From NCBI GenBank assembly GCA_024220505.1, contig JAKZZE010000031.1:186001-250000 (forward strand): a DNA stretch of 64,000 bases, read 5' to 3'. Below the pieces are notes generated by a model, which saw nothing but the letters and a program-made list of their open reading frames with translations, was not told the DNA's origin and did not search any database. Each line of letters starts with the position of its first letter. Position 1 is the stretch's first letter. The stretch comes from Rhizopus arrhizus (Eukaryota > Mucoromycota > Mucoromycetes > Mucorales > Rhizopodaceae). A program made the translations under genes and the position numbers. Positions 1-9,835 of the stretch are shown here, one piece after another.

Positions 1-862
1 GCACTTTTATTTTTGGCAGGTAAGTCAGATCTTTGAAGTCCGTCATGCTCTGTAACTAAAATAAGATGCTTAGGAGATGATAGTATTTCTAACACATTAT
101 CTTTCTGTCTATATAATCTAGCCAAAAACAAGGTAACTCTTTAAATAAACAAAAAAAATCAATACCTTTGTTAATCTTGAGTGATTGTGCTTATTTTGTA
201 GCGTGTACAGCAAAAGTTAAGAGAGGAAATAATCAATATACTTGGAGATGATGATATGGATATTGTTCCTTCTTTAGAAGAGCTGAAACAGATGAAATAC
301 ATGAACATGGTCATCAAAGAGGTATATGATGCATTCTCTTATATAGAAGAAGTATCTAACCTATGTTGACTAGACTCTTCGACTTGATATGCCTCTTGAC
401 TTATTACTACCACGCAAAACGGTTGAAGACACATTCTTGGCGGGTACTTTTATTCCAAAGGATACAGATATTGCAGTTGATGCAGGTGCTCTTCACCGTG
501 ATCCAAGAAGATGGAAAGATCCCGATGATTTCGTGCCTGAAAGATTCGACGATGATGGAGAACAAAAGAATCATGAGGGTTTAACGTGGGTTCCATTCAG
601 CAATGGAACACGACAGTGCATTGGAATGAACTTTAGCTTAATGGAGCAAAGGCTTGTTTTGACCATGTTGTGTAAGTCTATTTTATTCTCTTTTTTTTTT
701 TCTGTACTATACATGTAGCTAAACCCTATCTTTTTATTTACAGTGAGAAAGTATGAGGTTGATTTGCCAAAGGATTCTATCCATTATGATCATATTATAT
801 ACGAGCAACCAACTTATATTTGTCCCGAGTCGTTAGAATTGATATTCACAAAGCGTTACTAA
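1..862 (+). CDS. cytochrome P450, 3' part (5' end outside window)
   Basis: Haem-thiolate monooxygenase, probably ER-anchored. Exons that keep one frame are <1-19, 74-132, 202-321, 374-671 and 744-862, with GT-AG introns. Exon 74-132 encodes the I-helix with a GDDS core. The ExxR motif (KETLRLDMP) is made across the intron before 374. The haem loop PFSNGTRQCIG carries the cysteine ligand near 615-625. The protein ends in FTKRY. The exon pattern and most bases match the complete P450 gene at 21844-23945, so the two are recent duplicates. The convergent neighbour is an MpaB-like oxygenase gene, and part of that pairing is repeated at the second copy. Substrate cannot be read from the sequence. 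No internal stops are seen, so the copy looks functional as far as visible. Confidence 0.9.
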
Positions 863-1731
863 ATTGACTTTTATTTTAAATGAAATAAAACTACAGACAA
901 GTGTTATCCAAATGGGTACGAAGGGGTAATCCTGTGTTCTAAGTTATTATGTCAACGGAAATTAAAGTGGAAGGGAAAAGAAAGGATTCATACTTTATAT
1001 CTTATGCTAGATGATTTATGTATTTAGCAACCTATTTCAATGATTTTATTTCAAAAAAGAGTGTATATATATATAAATATATAAAGGAAAACAAGCTTAT
1101 TCATCTTTAAGTTTATTAAAACCAATGGCTCATACATCATTAACATGCTTTGCCATTTGATATTAACAGAATTTTACCTCCTGAGAGCGAGAATATTGAT
1201 ACAGTCCTCTCCCTCTTCTTCTTTTTAAGACGTCATTAAGATATCTCAATTTGATTTAGTTATATTTGAATAAATCACATCTGCAGATAGCTGCGAGATG
1301 ACAATGAAGAGAGCATGCTGGATGTGACCATTCATTTAACATGTACTTTCGGTTATTATAGCAGTAACACATATAACCTAATTCTCCATTTCCTGATTAT
1401 GTAAGTCTTTTTTATATGAAAATAAGCATGATAGATGCGGTAAATCGAAATCGTGGAATGGCATTTAGATCTGGGCTATAAAGATGAGCGCACGATACGG
1501 GAAATCGGATTACAATGAAACAAAACGACTTTTACAAGCAAATCCATTTGGAAATTCGGTTGTCTTTCAGTTCAAGGGTAAGTTAAGGAGATAATAATAA
1601 TAACAATAAAAAGACATGAACATCGATCACTCCCTATCTATTCTTCATAATTGCATCTCAAAATGAACAATTTGATTAAAATAAAATGTATAGGCATTTA
1701 TTAACACTGTTGTTTTAATAAGTAAATGCTC
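863..1731. other. convergent intergenic region, no gene
   Basis: AT-rich DNA between the ends of the P450 and oxygenase genes. It is nearly repeated at 23946-24810 as part of the segmental duplication. No ORF or RNA gene was recognised. Confidence 0.6.
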
Positions 1732-3054
1732 TTATGCAAATGGACAGCTAGGCACTTTTCCTTTGGTATACTTTTGTGGTCCAAGGTTTGATATGTCGTA
1801 GCCATCTTTATAGACCATGTTGTTAAAGACAAAGTAGTTGGGTACATATTTTCCGTCGTTGTTTGGATAGAAAGGTGTACGAACCAAAAACTTCTTGCGA
1901 GGGAGCATGAAATGGCGAATAAAGAAGGCACGAATCATGAATGCCACATAAATGATGAATGAATAGAACTTGTTCTCTTTAGGTAAACCAAATGCCTCTG
2001 TATCACGTTCAGTAAGGAATGAGGGCAGGACTTTGCAGGCAAAGTTGTAAAGGCGTGTGGATAGAAAGGAAGGTAGAAAAGTGATGAACAATCGAAGTGT
2101 AGGTTCTCCACACATCCAGTTGGTTTTTCCATAACGAATGTGTTTCTTTGCGTGCTCCTAGCAACAGACATGAGGGGATATGAACTTTGCTTATTGTATT
2201 ATGAAAAGAAGTGGATTTACCTCTTTAAACTGAATAATTTTTTCAAATGACTCAGGAATATCTTTCATGTTCATCGCAAGACCAATGACGTACCAAGCAC
2301 GGTAACATGCCTATATAATGTATATGTGAATTTAGGGAGTGAAGCGAACAAAGCTATTTTTACATTAATTTCTCTTTCGTCCAATTGTCTCCATTCATAC
2401 TTGTTTACCCAAGCAACTGGTTCCGTAATAAACATGGTTAACGTATATAAAAAGTCGTCGTTTCCAATGTTGTATTTTCCATGAAGCTCATTTAAACGTT
2501 TGATAGCCTTTTCTTTTCTATCCCATTGACCGAGAAGATGCTCTTCAGGGGTATCGGGATGATCTTTGATATGGTTCTGGATTCGTCCGTATACATCTGC
2601 AAACTCTCGAAGGATAATTTCAGTGTCCTCATATCGACGAGGACACTCTTTTCCAAACTCTCCAGTGGCTACTAGGATCTTTGAGGTCTTTGGTGTCGTG
2701 TATGTCTTGAACATGGCTAATTGTAACGATAATTGAAATGAGACTGAATGAAATAAAGAATGAGAATCACATTTGGCTTTATGACTCATAATGCTCACAT
2801 GGAAACTCTTTTTGTCCTGCGATTGCAAGTACTTCAATAGCTGCAGCAGTATCATTCAGTATCTGGTTTGGATCAGGATACTTTTTGCGGATATATTCGA
2901 GGTTCTTGTAGCGTTGCCTACGAACAGTGGCTAAGTATGATACCAAAGCGATCACTACAACAGTAGACACCAAGTAACCATAGTTAACTGAAAAGTAATT
3001 GAGGCAAGCTTCTAATGGAGATTTGCTTGCCCAATATGTAAGGGATGTGTTCAT
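1732..3054 (-). CDS. MpaB/rubber-oxygenase-like (DUF2236) membrane protein
   Basis: Four exons on the minus strand, 3054-2799, 2743-2364, 2310-2221 and 2157-1732, give 383 residues in one frame. A single N-terminal membrane segment lies at about residues 20-42 (YGYLVSTVVVIALVSYLAT). Next come family signatures: a TYTTPKTSKILVATGEF stretch, an RRYEDT motif, then NDDFLYTLTMFITEP and WRQLDEREINACYRAWYVIG. In the family this core is the ER-bound oxygenase mpaB / rubber-oxygenase catalytic domain, thought to bind haem. The role is inferred as membrane-bound oxidative cleavage or hydroxylation of a lipid-like substrate; the actual substrate is unknown. The convergent arrangement with a P450 hints at a shared pathway. 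The LINE at 3275-9025 lies about 220 bp upstream of its start. Confidence 0.82.
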
Positions 3055-3261
3055 TTATGAATTTCTTTGTATAAATGTAGTATTAGAAAAAAAAAAAAAA
3101 AAAAAAGGAGAATGATTGCTCTAAATTGACCATTATTTATAGCTTTCAATGATGGAATAAAGCATCCAAAAAAAAAAGAAAAAAAAGAAAAAATAACTTG
3201 CTGATCATAAAGGATATCTTCAATAACACGCGAGAGAAATGATCTTTAAATCCCAGTATGC

Positions 3262-3274
3262 TATTTTTGGATAT
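3262..3274 (+). repeat. target-site duplication of the LINE (3' side)
   Basis: Thirteen bases, tatttttggatat, repeated exactly at 9026-9038. Both copies abut the LINE ends; the element's A-tail (a T-run on this strand) begins at 3275. Confidence 0.88.
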
Positions 3275-3454
3275 TTTTTTCTGTAAGGAGCAGACGCTCG
3301 GATTTTATTAAGTGGCCAATAAAGTGGACACGGAAAATATTTTTGGCTTTTTTAAAATTTTAAATTGTTTTTTGTGGGGTTTGTATTTTTGTTTGCTTTG
3401 TTGTAAGTAATGTGAGAAACACGAACACCATGGCAACGATCCCTGAGGCGAAGG

Positions 3455-6400
3455 TTACGGCAGTTGTACGTGAGGAAGAGGCACAGGAGAGACTTTGTTG
3501 GAAAGCAAAGATTCTTGAAGAGAAATAAACAGCAACTGTTTAGCTGACGCAATGATTGTATTAGCCAGAAAAGGACGACCGTCAAAAACGAAGGACCAGT
3601 GATTACGCCATAAAGCTAATAAGAGAGTTCCGAAGAAAATAGAGGGTACGCTGGACGTATTGGAACGACATTTGGGGAATTCAAGAAGAAAAATTGCACG
3701 GCGCAAGGAATACGTTGAGAAAGGCAAATCAAACTGTGAGTCCCAAAGAGAAGACCAAACAGCAAGCTTTTGAGAACATTCAAAGAGAAAGTGTGAAGGT
3801 GTTTCTTCATGTCCAGAGCAAATGGGACAGATTTTGGAAGGCATATACAAGTTGGATCGACAAGGCAATTTGTTGTGGAGTGTACGATACCAAATATTTC
3901 GACTCTGAGGGTGAAGAGGAAAACGCCACAATTCCGTCCATTTGGTAGAAGGAAGAGATGGGTAGAGAGATGACGAGGAGACAGTTGGGCTGCATAACCG
4001 TCGATAAATTTTGGATGTCAGAATGGAGCCACCATCAGTATCTGAGGTTAAAGACAGTACGGTTAGAAAAGGCGACATATCCACTCTGGTATGAGTCACT
4101 GGAGTAAATGGAGGATCAATCAAAGGAGCTGAGCAAGGGAGTAAGAAAGTGCGGACAAAAAATGATGAGAGTTTCAATTTATCTGAACGAACCCACTTGA
4201 GGAAGCGTTTTGTCAAGTATGGACGAGACCTAATATCAGTGGAGCATTTTGGTTGCAGTCTACCAGAGGTGGGGTCAACCTGATAAGCATGGGAGGAAGG
4301 GAGACAAGCCATGGATTTGGGTAATGGACAGGAAGACGAACTGATAGACACATCACCCAAGGTGAGACAAAGAGCGGTTTGTGGATTAATCACCACGCGG
4401 TCAAATGTGTGAGGCAATTGATCAACAGCCGTAAAAAACAAAGAGAAGACACCGTCCAGAGACTGGATAAGTTTTTTAGGTCGCAATTGTTTAAAGACAA
4501 ATGCTTGGCGATAATCCATTTGAATGGGAGCCCGAGATTCAGCTGGCAGGGAATGAGACAAAAGAAAGTCAACCATAAGTGGTAGAACAACTGAAGTGGG
4601 TTCTTGAGGAAATCCATGTAGAAGCGGTATTAGCCATCGCAGTTGTAGGGCACTTTGTTGAATTTGAGGATTTAGAACGCTAAGTCCGCCTTTGTGACGA
4701 GGAAAGCACATTGTTTCAAAACTGATACGTGGAAAACGACGCGCAGAGATAAAACCAGAGATGTGGGACTGTAGCTTCCGAAAGAAAGATTTGGGAACTG
4801 AGAGCACCCGGAGGACATGCCACAGTTTGGATAATATCAATGAGTTCATGATGGTGACGCGACCACGGATCGAGAGAGACCTGTGAGAGTGCAATTGACA
4901 GCTGGTATCAATCTTGGATAGTAGGGCGTCCAAGTAGGTATCTCGTTGAGTAACTGAGGAGTGAAGGGGGAATCCCAAGTAAATAACCGGTTGATTCGAT
5001 GAGCTATCATGCCAAGAGTGGATTTGATATTGCAGAAGTGGTATTCGCCAGACACGACTATAGCTCGAACGAGAGCCAGAAAGTGCAAATGCTTCTGTTT
5101 TGTGGAAGTTTACCTTAGCATTAGAAGCTTGAGAGTACAGATCTAGATGCTGCTGAAGAATGTGTAATTCTTGCGGGCTGTTGAGAAAACATACAACATC
5201 ATCAGCATAGGCCATCAATTTCACTGAGGAAATCTGATTTAAGCGTGGAGGCGAGCAAACAGACCGTGGAAGCTGAAATCCGGAGAAAAGAGGATCACTG
5301 AGAATACGGCGCAGCAGTGGTTCAAAGGCCAGGTTGAACAGAATAGGTGAAATAGGGTCGCCTTGTCTTAAACCACGACGTTGCAGAACGGGAGGAGATA
5401 GAAAACCATTAATATTGAGTCGCAAACCAGTGTTGAAAAACAGAGTCGACAGGCTATGAACAATCTGTGAAGGAAAGCCAAAGCGGTTGAGGACCTGACA
5501 AAGATACGACGGATGTACCCGATCATAGGCTTTCTCTTGGTCAAGCAGTAAACCAATCGCGTCAGAAGAAGTCAGTCGAGCGTGTTCCATGATCAGTTTC
5601 ATTAATAATCCGTTATCAGCGATAAAACGGCCTCCAAGGAAACCGGCTTGATAAGGTGTGACTAACTTCTGAGCACATTGCACCATACGAGCATTGAGCA
5701 ATCTAGTAAAGACTTTTGCATCCGTGTTAATCAATGAGATCGGGCGCCAGTTCTTGAGATTCTTGAGGTCCCCTTTCTTCGGCAGGAGAGAGACTGACGT
5801 ACCAAACCAGGACAAGGGGAAAATACCTTTCATTAGCGCATCATTGTAGACTTGTAGTAAAAGGTCACGACAGGCAGGATGAGCAAAAATCAACTGTAAA
5901 ATTTCATATGGCAGACCATCAAGCCCAGGACTACTGCGTCTAGGACAACGAGAAACACCTTGAATCAGAGAATCATAAGTAATTCCATTTAATAAATACC
6001 GTTGATCAGAATCAGATAAGCGAAGAGTCTCTGGAAGGGAGGAGAGAAGATCTTCAACAGCTTCGGAATCAATCGGTTCAGGAGAGTACAAGTTAGAGTA
6101 AAATCCAACAGCCGCATCCAAAAGTTCATCAGAAGTAGAGCATATCGCTGAGGTGACAGGATGAATCAATTGTTTCATGGCTTGACGTGTCTGGCGCTGA
6201 GCAACTGTGCGTTTCAAATATCCAGCAGAGATTTCACCTTGTTCCCTCCAGCGGATACCCGCTCGCAAGGCTAGTGTTTCCACATGGTATTGTTGTAATG
6301 ATGCAAGTTGATTTTCGACGATTGACAATTGAGGAGACAGAGTCGATGCAAGGTCAGGGTTGGTTGCAAGGCTTTTGGTTATACCGGCCCGTGTTCGATG

Positions 6401-7420
6401 CAACAAAGTTTCAGCTTTAGTTAGATCCAAAGCAGAACGACAAGAGAATGATTTAGCAGCTTGAGCAACCGAAGATTTAACCAAGTCCCATTTCTCTTGG
6501 GGAGAGAGGCGAAGATCGATGGATTGCATGGTTTTATTAATCGTTCGGTGAACAAGGTCGCGAAAGGAATCCGAAGATGCCAGACGTGGATGTGCCCGCC
6601 ACAAACCTTTACCAATGGCAGCGGAATGAGCAGGTGCCGGAAAGGCAAAATTGGCGGTGACAAGAAAATGATCTGACCAAGAAGGCTGAATAAATGTGAC
6701 AGTAGATGACACTTTGCATTCATAAAGATCAAGAGAGCCAAAAACATAATCAATGCACGAACGAGCTGCACCTCTTGAAAAAGTAACCTCAGGGGCACAA
6801 TCCAAGTCAGTAACACAATCTTGTAACTGGGCGTCCACGAAGGACAGCCAAGAAATGGGAGCCTGACGTGGGGGGCTAGAAGAGAGATGAGTGGCATATG
6901 TATAATTAAAATCACCGAGTAGAATATGACGATGATTACAAATAGGGAGCAAAGGAGCACGGTTTTGAGCCAAATTGTCCAAGAATAAGAATCGATCTCG
7001 TCGGTTGGCAGGAGCGTACATCACAGTAACATAAACAGGAGCAAAAGCGTCCTGTGCATGTGAGACCTTAGTGGTAATGATACGACCACAAGGACTATAT
7101 ACTGTGTCGGAAAATGAGAGCAGTGGAGAGAAACATACCAGGCCACAATGAGGAGACCAGAGGCTATCAATAGCTTGAAATTGTAGGTGGAATGTTTCTT
7201 GTAAAGAAATAGTTGACGCATGCGTTTCTTGAAGTGCCAGGAGGTCAAGAGGACGAGTGCGAAGATAGCGAATAAAATGATTTCGAACTGATACATCGGC
7301 AGTCTTGGCAAGGCCGCGACAATTGAGAGTAGCAATTCGAAAATTAATAGTAGTTGAAGGTCGAGAGTTATCCGGGGGGTTTAAATTGACGTGAGAAGTA
7401 GAGGACATAACGTTAATCAT
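3455..7420 (-). CDS. LINE ORF2: APE endonuclease-reverse transcriptase
   Basis: 1321 residues starting at an ATG 11 nt after the ORF1 stop. Residues about 25-260 form an APE-type endonuclease (LNCRGLAKT, LLALQETHAS, LLGDFNYT near 168, SDHFLV near 248), which nicks target DNA. The central part is the reverse transcriptase: WRPISLINTDAKVFTRLL, GRFIADNGLL, LLLDQEKAYDRVHPSY, RRGLRQGDPISPILFNLAFE and the catalytic YADD near residue 738. A C-terminal CPICSGHEETPSHFLFEC motif near residue 1195 is the zinc-knuckle-like element common in such LINEs. All key motifs are intact and there is no internal stop, so this copy may be active. Confidence 0.95.
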   Translation of the reverse strand: MINVMSSTSHVNLNPPDNSRPSTTINFRIATLNCRGLAKTADVSVRNHFIRYLRTRPLDLLALQETHASTISLQETFHLQFQAIDSLWSPHCGLVCFSPLLSFSDTVYSPCGRIITTKVSHAQDAFAPVYVTVMYAPANRRDRFLFLDNLAQNRAPLLPICNHRHILLGDFNYTYATHLSSSPPRQAPISWLSFVDAQLQDCVTDLDCAPEVTFSRGAARSCIDYVFGSLDLYECKVSSTVTFIQPSWSDHFLVTANFAFPAPAHSAAIGKGLWRAHPRLASSDSFRDLVHRTINKTMQSIDLRLSPQEKWDLVKSSVAQAAKSFSCRSALDLTKAETLLHRTRAGITKSLATNPDLASTLSPQLSIVENQLASLQQYHVETLALRAGIRWREQGEISAGYLKRTVAQRQTRQAMKQLIHPVTSAICSTSDELLDAAVGFYSNLYSPEPIDSEAVEDLLSSLPETLRLSDSDQRYLLNGITYDSLIQGVSRCPRRSSPGLDGLPYEILQLIFAHPACRDLLLQVYNDALMKGIFPLSWFGTSVSLLPKKGDLKNLKNWRPISLINTDAKVFTRLLNARMVQCAQKLVTPYQAGFLGGRFIADNGLLMKLIMEHARLTSSDAIGLLLDQEKAYDRVHPSYLCQVLNRFGFPSQIVHSLSTLFFNTGLRLNINGFLSPPVLQRRGLRQGDPISPILFNLAFEPLLRRILSDPLFSGFQLPRSVCSPPRLNQISSVKLMAYADDVVCFLNSPQELHILQQHLDLYSQASNAKVNFHKTEAFALSGSRSSYSRVWRIPLLQYQIHSWHDSSSNQPVIYLGFPLHSSVTQRDTYLDALLSKIDTSCQLHSHRSLSIRGRVTIMNSLILSKLWHVLRVLSVPKSFFRKLQSHISGFISARRFPRISFETMCFPRHKGGLSVLNPQIQQSALQLRWLIPLLHGFPQEPTSVVLPLMVDFLLSHSLPAESRAPIQMDYRQAFVFKQLRPKKLIQSLDGVFSLFFTAVDQLPHTFDRVVINPQTALCLTLGDVSISSSSCPLPKSMACLPSSHAYQVDPTSGRLQPKCSTDIRSRPYLTKRFLKWVRSDKLKLSSFFVRTFLLPCSAPLIDPPFTPVTHTRVDMSPFLTVLSLTSDTDGGSILTSKIYRRLCSPTVSSSSLYPSLPSTKWTELWRFPLHPQSRNIWYRTLHNKLPCRSNLYMPSKICPICSGHEETPSHFLFECSQKLAVWSSLWDSQFDLPFSTYSLRRAIFLLEFPKCRSNTSSVPSIFFGTLLLALWRNHWSFVFDGRPFLANTIIASAKQLLFISLQESLLSNKVSPVPLPHVQLP

Positions 7421-7431
7421 ATTAAGATAAA

Positions 7432-9024
7432 CTATTGTGATGAAGTGGGGTCAACACCATCAGATGGTGCGACTTGAGTCTCAGAGGAGTCTTCTCCCGG
7501 CTTATCAACAATCATACCGTCGTCATTGTTCGAATACTCATTATCATTGGTACTAGACGGAGGAGATGAGGATTCCATCATTTCCATATCTTCTCCAGAA
7601 GGCTCAGACGGATGTGTAGCTTGTTTTTGCTTATGAACATAAAAATCACACTCATGGTGATACTTGCGAAGATGTCCCTCCTTCTTACAGTGCGGACAGA
7701 TCTTAACGGGTGCGGTCGACTTTGAAGAAGATTTGTTCACGGTGGTGGTGGTATTGGTCGACGATATTCCGGCAGTTTCCGAACGCAGTACGCGAGCATA
7801 CTTAGATTTCGCGAGGACGACTGGCGCAGGTGTGTCAGGAACAAACACGGATGTAGTGGGAACACTAGTGGGAGATGTAACGGGAGGAGTGGACGACTTG
7901 GCAATATCAGTAGCTGGAATTTGGGTTATGACAGGTCCAGTTTCTTTAGAGACAGCTAAGGTAGCGGAAGTGGTGGGGGCTGTGGTTTCAACAACAGAGA
8001 GATGAGACTTTCGAGCTCTCTTGTTGGGAGCACCAGAGGGACCAGACACATTCTTGCGGTCACAGTATTTGGCAATATGCCCTACTTCATTACACCAATA
8101 GCAGGTAGTAGCTTTCTTCCTAAGTACACAGTCCTTCAAGGCGTGGTCGCCATGGCAATATCTACAATATGGCTTCATAGAGGACCAAGTGGCATGTACA
8201 TTAATTTCCACTGCTGCAAGAAGTGGAGAGGAAGCGGACGAAGCGGAATACGCAAGTGGCTGATAAACCCAGTGGACATTATGTTGGAGTTCCCGATGAG
8301 TACTACCATTGGGTGGCTGAGCAGCGTTAGATGGCTTCTCTAAAACAACATAGCCTTTGCCTGAGTATACCCCAGAAGAGCCTTTAATTATACCACTGTC
8401 GACAATTTTGCCAAAAGGCGACAGGTTACGCTGCATGTCTGTATGAAGCTGACTAAGACCGCCATCGCGACGGCCATATTGATGAGGGAGTCCAGATAAA
8501 GTAACTTTCATCAATTCTGCGGAAGGAGACAGAGACGGGAAAACATCAAATTGGTCGTCGAAAGAAGGGAGGTTCAGACCTTTCGAACACAATTGCTGAT
8601 ACATGGAAGGTGAAACAGTAAGTTCAGCGTACAAATGCTGATTCTCTCTACGGATCTGATCCGCGACTGCCCACAAATTTTCATCGCCATTACAAAATGT
8701 TGCGAGCTCCATTAGGAATAACTTTTTATCCCTGACTGTCGTGATGTCCACAAAGATGGAGTTGTTGACGGATCCCTTCAAAAAGGGACGAGTGACCTGA
8801 ATCATGAAATTTGAAGATGGAGATGCCTCTGCGTTAGCATCAGGTTGTCCAGTCCCGATGTTTTGCAAACGAGAAGTGGAGGGCGTGGTCGACGTTGTCA
8901 GAAAACTCGAGGTCTTCTGATGACCACCATGGACTACATTCACCCATGAGAGTTTTTGTGTTTTTGGCGTGGTGTGTAAAATTGCCTTATTTGGCACTAA
9001 AAATTCTTTATCAGAAAGAACCAT
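7432..9024 (-). CDS. LINE ORF1: CCHC zinc-knuckle RNA-binding protein
   Basis: 530 residues from the ATG at 9024. The open frame extends further upstream to 9129, but the target-site duplication begins at 9026, so upstream residues are flanking DNA. After a KLSWVNVVHG start region there is an RRM-like part (SPFGKIVDSGIIKGSSGVYS, GKGYVVLE). Knuckle motifs follow: CRYCHGDHALKDC, CYWCNEVGHIAKYC near residue 306, and a C-terminal CPHCKKEGH motif. Ser/Thr/Pro-rich linkers and an acidic tail complete it. The role is RNA binding and particle formation for retrotransposition. A diverged relative of its N-terminal half is at 19760-20350. Confidence 0.9.
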   Translation of the reverse strand: MVLSDKEFLVPNKAILHTTPKTQKLSWVNVVHGGHQKTSSFLTTSTTPSTSRLQNIGTGQPDANAEASPSSNFMIQVTRPFLKGSVNNSIFVDITTVRDKKLFLMELATFCNGDENLWAVADQIRRENQHLYAELTVSPSMYQQLCSKGLNLPSFDDQFDVFPSLSPSAELMKVTLSGLPHQYGRRDGGLSQLHTDMQRNLSPFGKIVDSGIIKGSSGVYSGKGYVVLEKPSNAAQPPNGSTHRELQHNVHWVYQPLAYSASSASSPLLAAVEINVHATWSSMKPYCRYCHGDHALKDCVLRKKATTCYWCNEVGHIAKYCDRKNVSGPSGAPNKRARKSHLSVVETTAPTTSATLAVSKETGPVITQIPATDIAKSSTPPVTSPTSVPTTSVFVPDTPAPVVLAKSKYARVLRSETAGISSTNTTTTVNKSSSKSTAPVKICPHCKKEGHLRKYHHECDFYVHKQKQATHPSEPSGEDMEMMESSSPPSSTNDNEYSNNDDGMIVDKPGEDSSETQVAPSDGVDPTSSQ

Positions 9025-9025
9025 G

Positions 9026-9038
9026 TATTTTTGGATAT
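9026..9038 (+). repeat. target-site duplication of the LINE (5' side)
   Basis: Exact copy of 3262-3274. It fixes the 5' end of the inserted LINE at 9025. Confidence 0.88.
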
Positions 9039-9180
9039 GATTTTTATAATAAAGCTTTTTGATACTTTCCCCATTTAGTAAATAAAGGCATTGAATACTA
9101 ACATACCCATTATTCTGAAAATTAAACATCGACTAAATTTCCCTTTTTCTGTAACACTGCCGCTTTTATACAAACTGAAT
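9039..9180 (+). repeat. LINE target flank, related to 25770-25875
   Basis: Shares long blocks with 25770-25875 (for example gatttttataataaa and actaaatttccctttt followed by acactgcc). Together with 3236-3274 it reconstitutes the interrupted target. Confidence 0.7.
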
Positions 9181-9196
9181 TTAAATGCCTTTTGTT

Positions 9197-9835
9197 GTAT
9201 AATGGTTAAGGTAATTCAGAAAAAAGACATAAAAATAAAGAAACAGTTTGGATACTTTTTGAGACTTATCTTTATTTTAGTTCAAGTTAAAGTAAAATTT
9301 ATTCTAATTGAAGGCAGGTATTTATATCTTATTGAGTGAGTGGCTTGATATCTTCTATTGTAAGCATTCTTCTAATATTCAGGTACTTTAGCAAGTGTCA
9401 TCTATAATTATGATTATGAAAACTTTTCATTTGTTCTTTTGTATGTCTGTCAAAGATTTTTTTTTTATAAGGAGCCGGAGCTCAAGTTTATTAAAGTAAC
9501 AAAAAAAAAGAGGGTGTTACGATGTCTGTCAAAGATTATCTTTTATTCTAGGGATTCTTCACTGATTTGAGTAACGTTATTTTACGCGTTACTTCCACTA
9601 TGTGAAAGATTAGCAATATCCCTGACATTGGATTGGATCTTGTTATTTTAGTTGATACTTCTTCTTATCAAAGAACTCCCATTAATACAAAACATATTCT
9701 AAAAGAACATGTTTAATTGGAATTGATTGTATCATCTTATTTTAATAAATACGTATTTTATTTTACTTTAATCATGGCCTTGTACTAAGACTTATACTTA
9801 TCAATGTCAACTACAATCAGTTACTGTTCTACAAT
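9197..9835 (+). repeat. dispersed repeat, copy A (interrupted)
   Basis: About 550 bp aligns with 55590-56148 in the same orientation, from the atggttaaggtaatt region to the caactacaatca..ttactgttctaca end. It shows no coding potential. Copy A carries the extra insertion at 9459-9521. It may be a solo LTR or other non-autonomous element; the termini are not diagnostic. Confidence 0.8.
9459..9521 (-). mobile_element. 63-bp truncated LINE-like insertion with 16-bp target-site duplication
   Basis: The 16-mer atgtctgtcaaagatt occurs at 9443-9458 and 9522-9537. The homologous repeat at 55.8 kb has the site only once, so 9459-9521 is an insertion. Read on the minus strand it ends in a GAGC-loop-GCTCCTTA hairpin plus an A-run, like the 3' end of the LINE at 3275. 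It is therefore a severely 5'-truncated LINE, or a SINE using the same 3' recognition signal. Confidence 0.85.

Larger units (their letters stand above)
1..1842 (+). repeat. segmental duplication, copy 1
   Basis: This stretch aligns almost base for base with 23085-24912, in the same orientation. It covers P450 exons, the convergent spacer and the last part of the oxygenase gene. Small indels and scattered substitutions lie mainly in introns and spacer. The left boundary lies outside the window. Confidence 0.9.
3275..9025 (-). mobile_element. LINE retrotransposon with two open ORFs
   Basis: A non-LTR element of about 5.75 kb on the minus strand: ORF1 (nucleic-acid binding), ORF2 (APE endonuclease, reverse transcriptase, C-terminal zinc motif), a short 3' UTR ending in a GAGC-loop-GCTC hairpin, then an A-run. 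It is bounded by a 13-bp duplication. The flanks 3236-3274 plus 9039-9175 resemble the uninterrupted sequence at 25733-25875, which acts as an empty-site paralogue. The 5' boundary lies one base before the ORF1 ATG, so there is no 5' UTR; the copy is either slightly 5'-truncated or leaderless. Open ORFs and exact duplications imply recent insertion. Grem-LINE1 elements of Mucoromycotina have a similar architecture, but membership was not tested. Confidence 0.93.
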
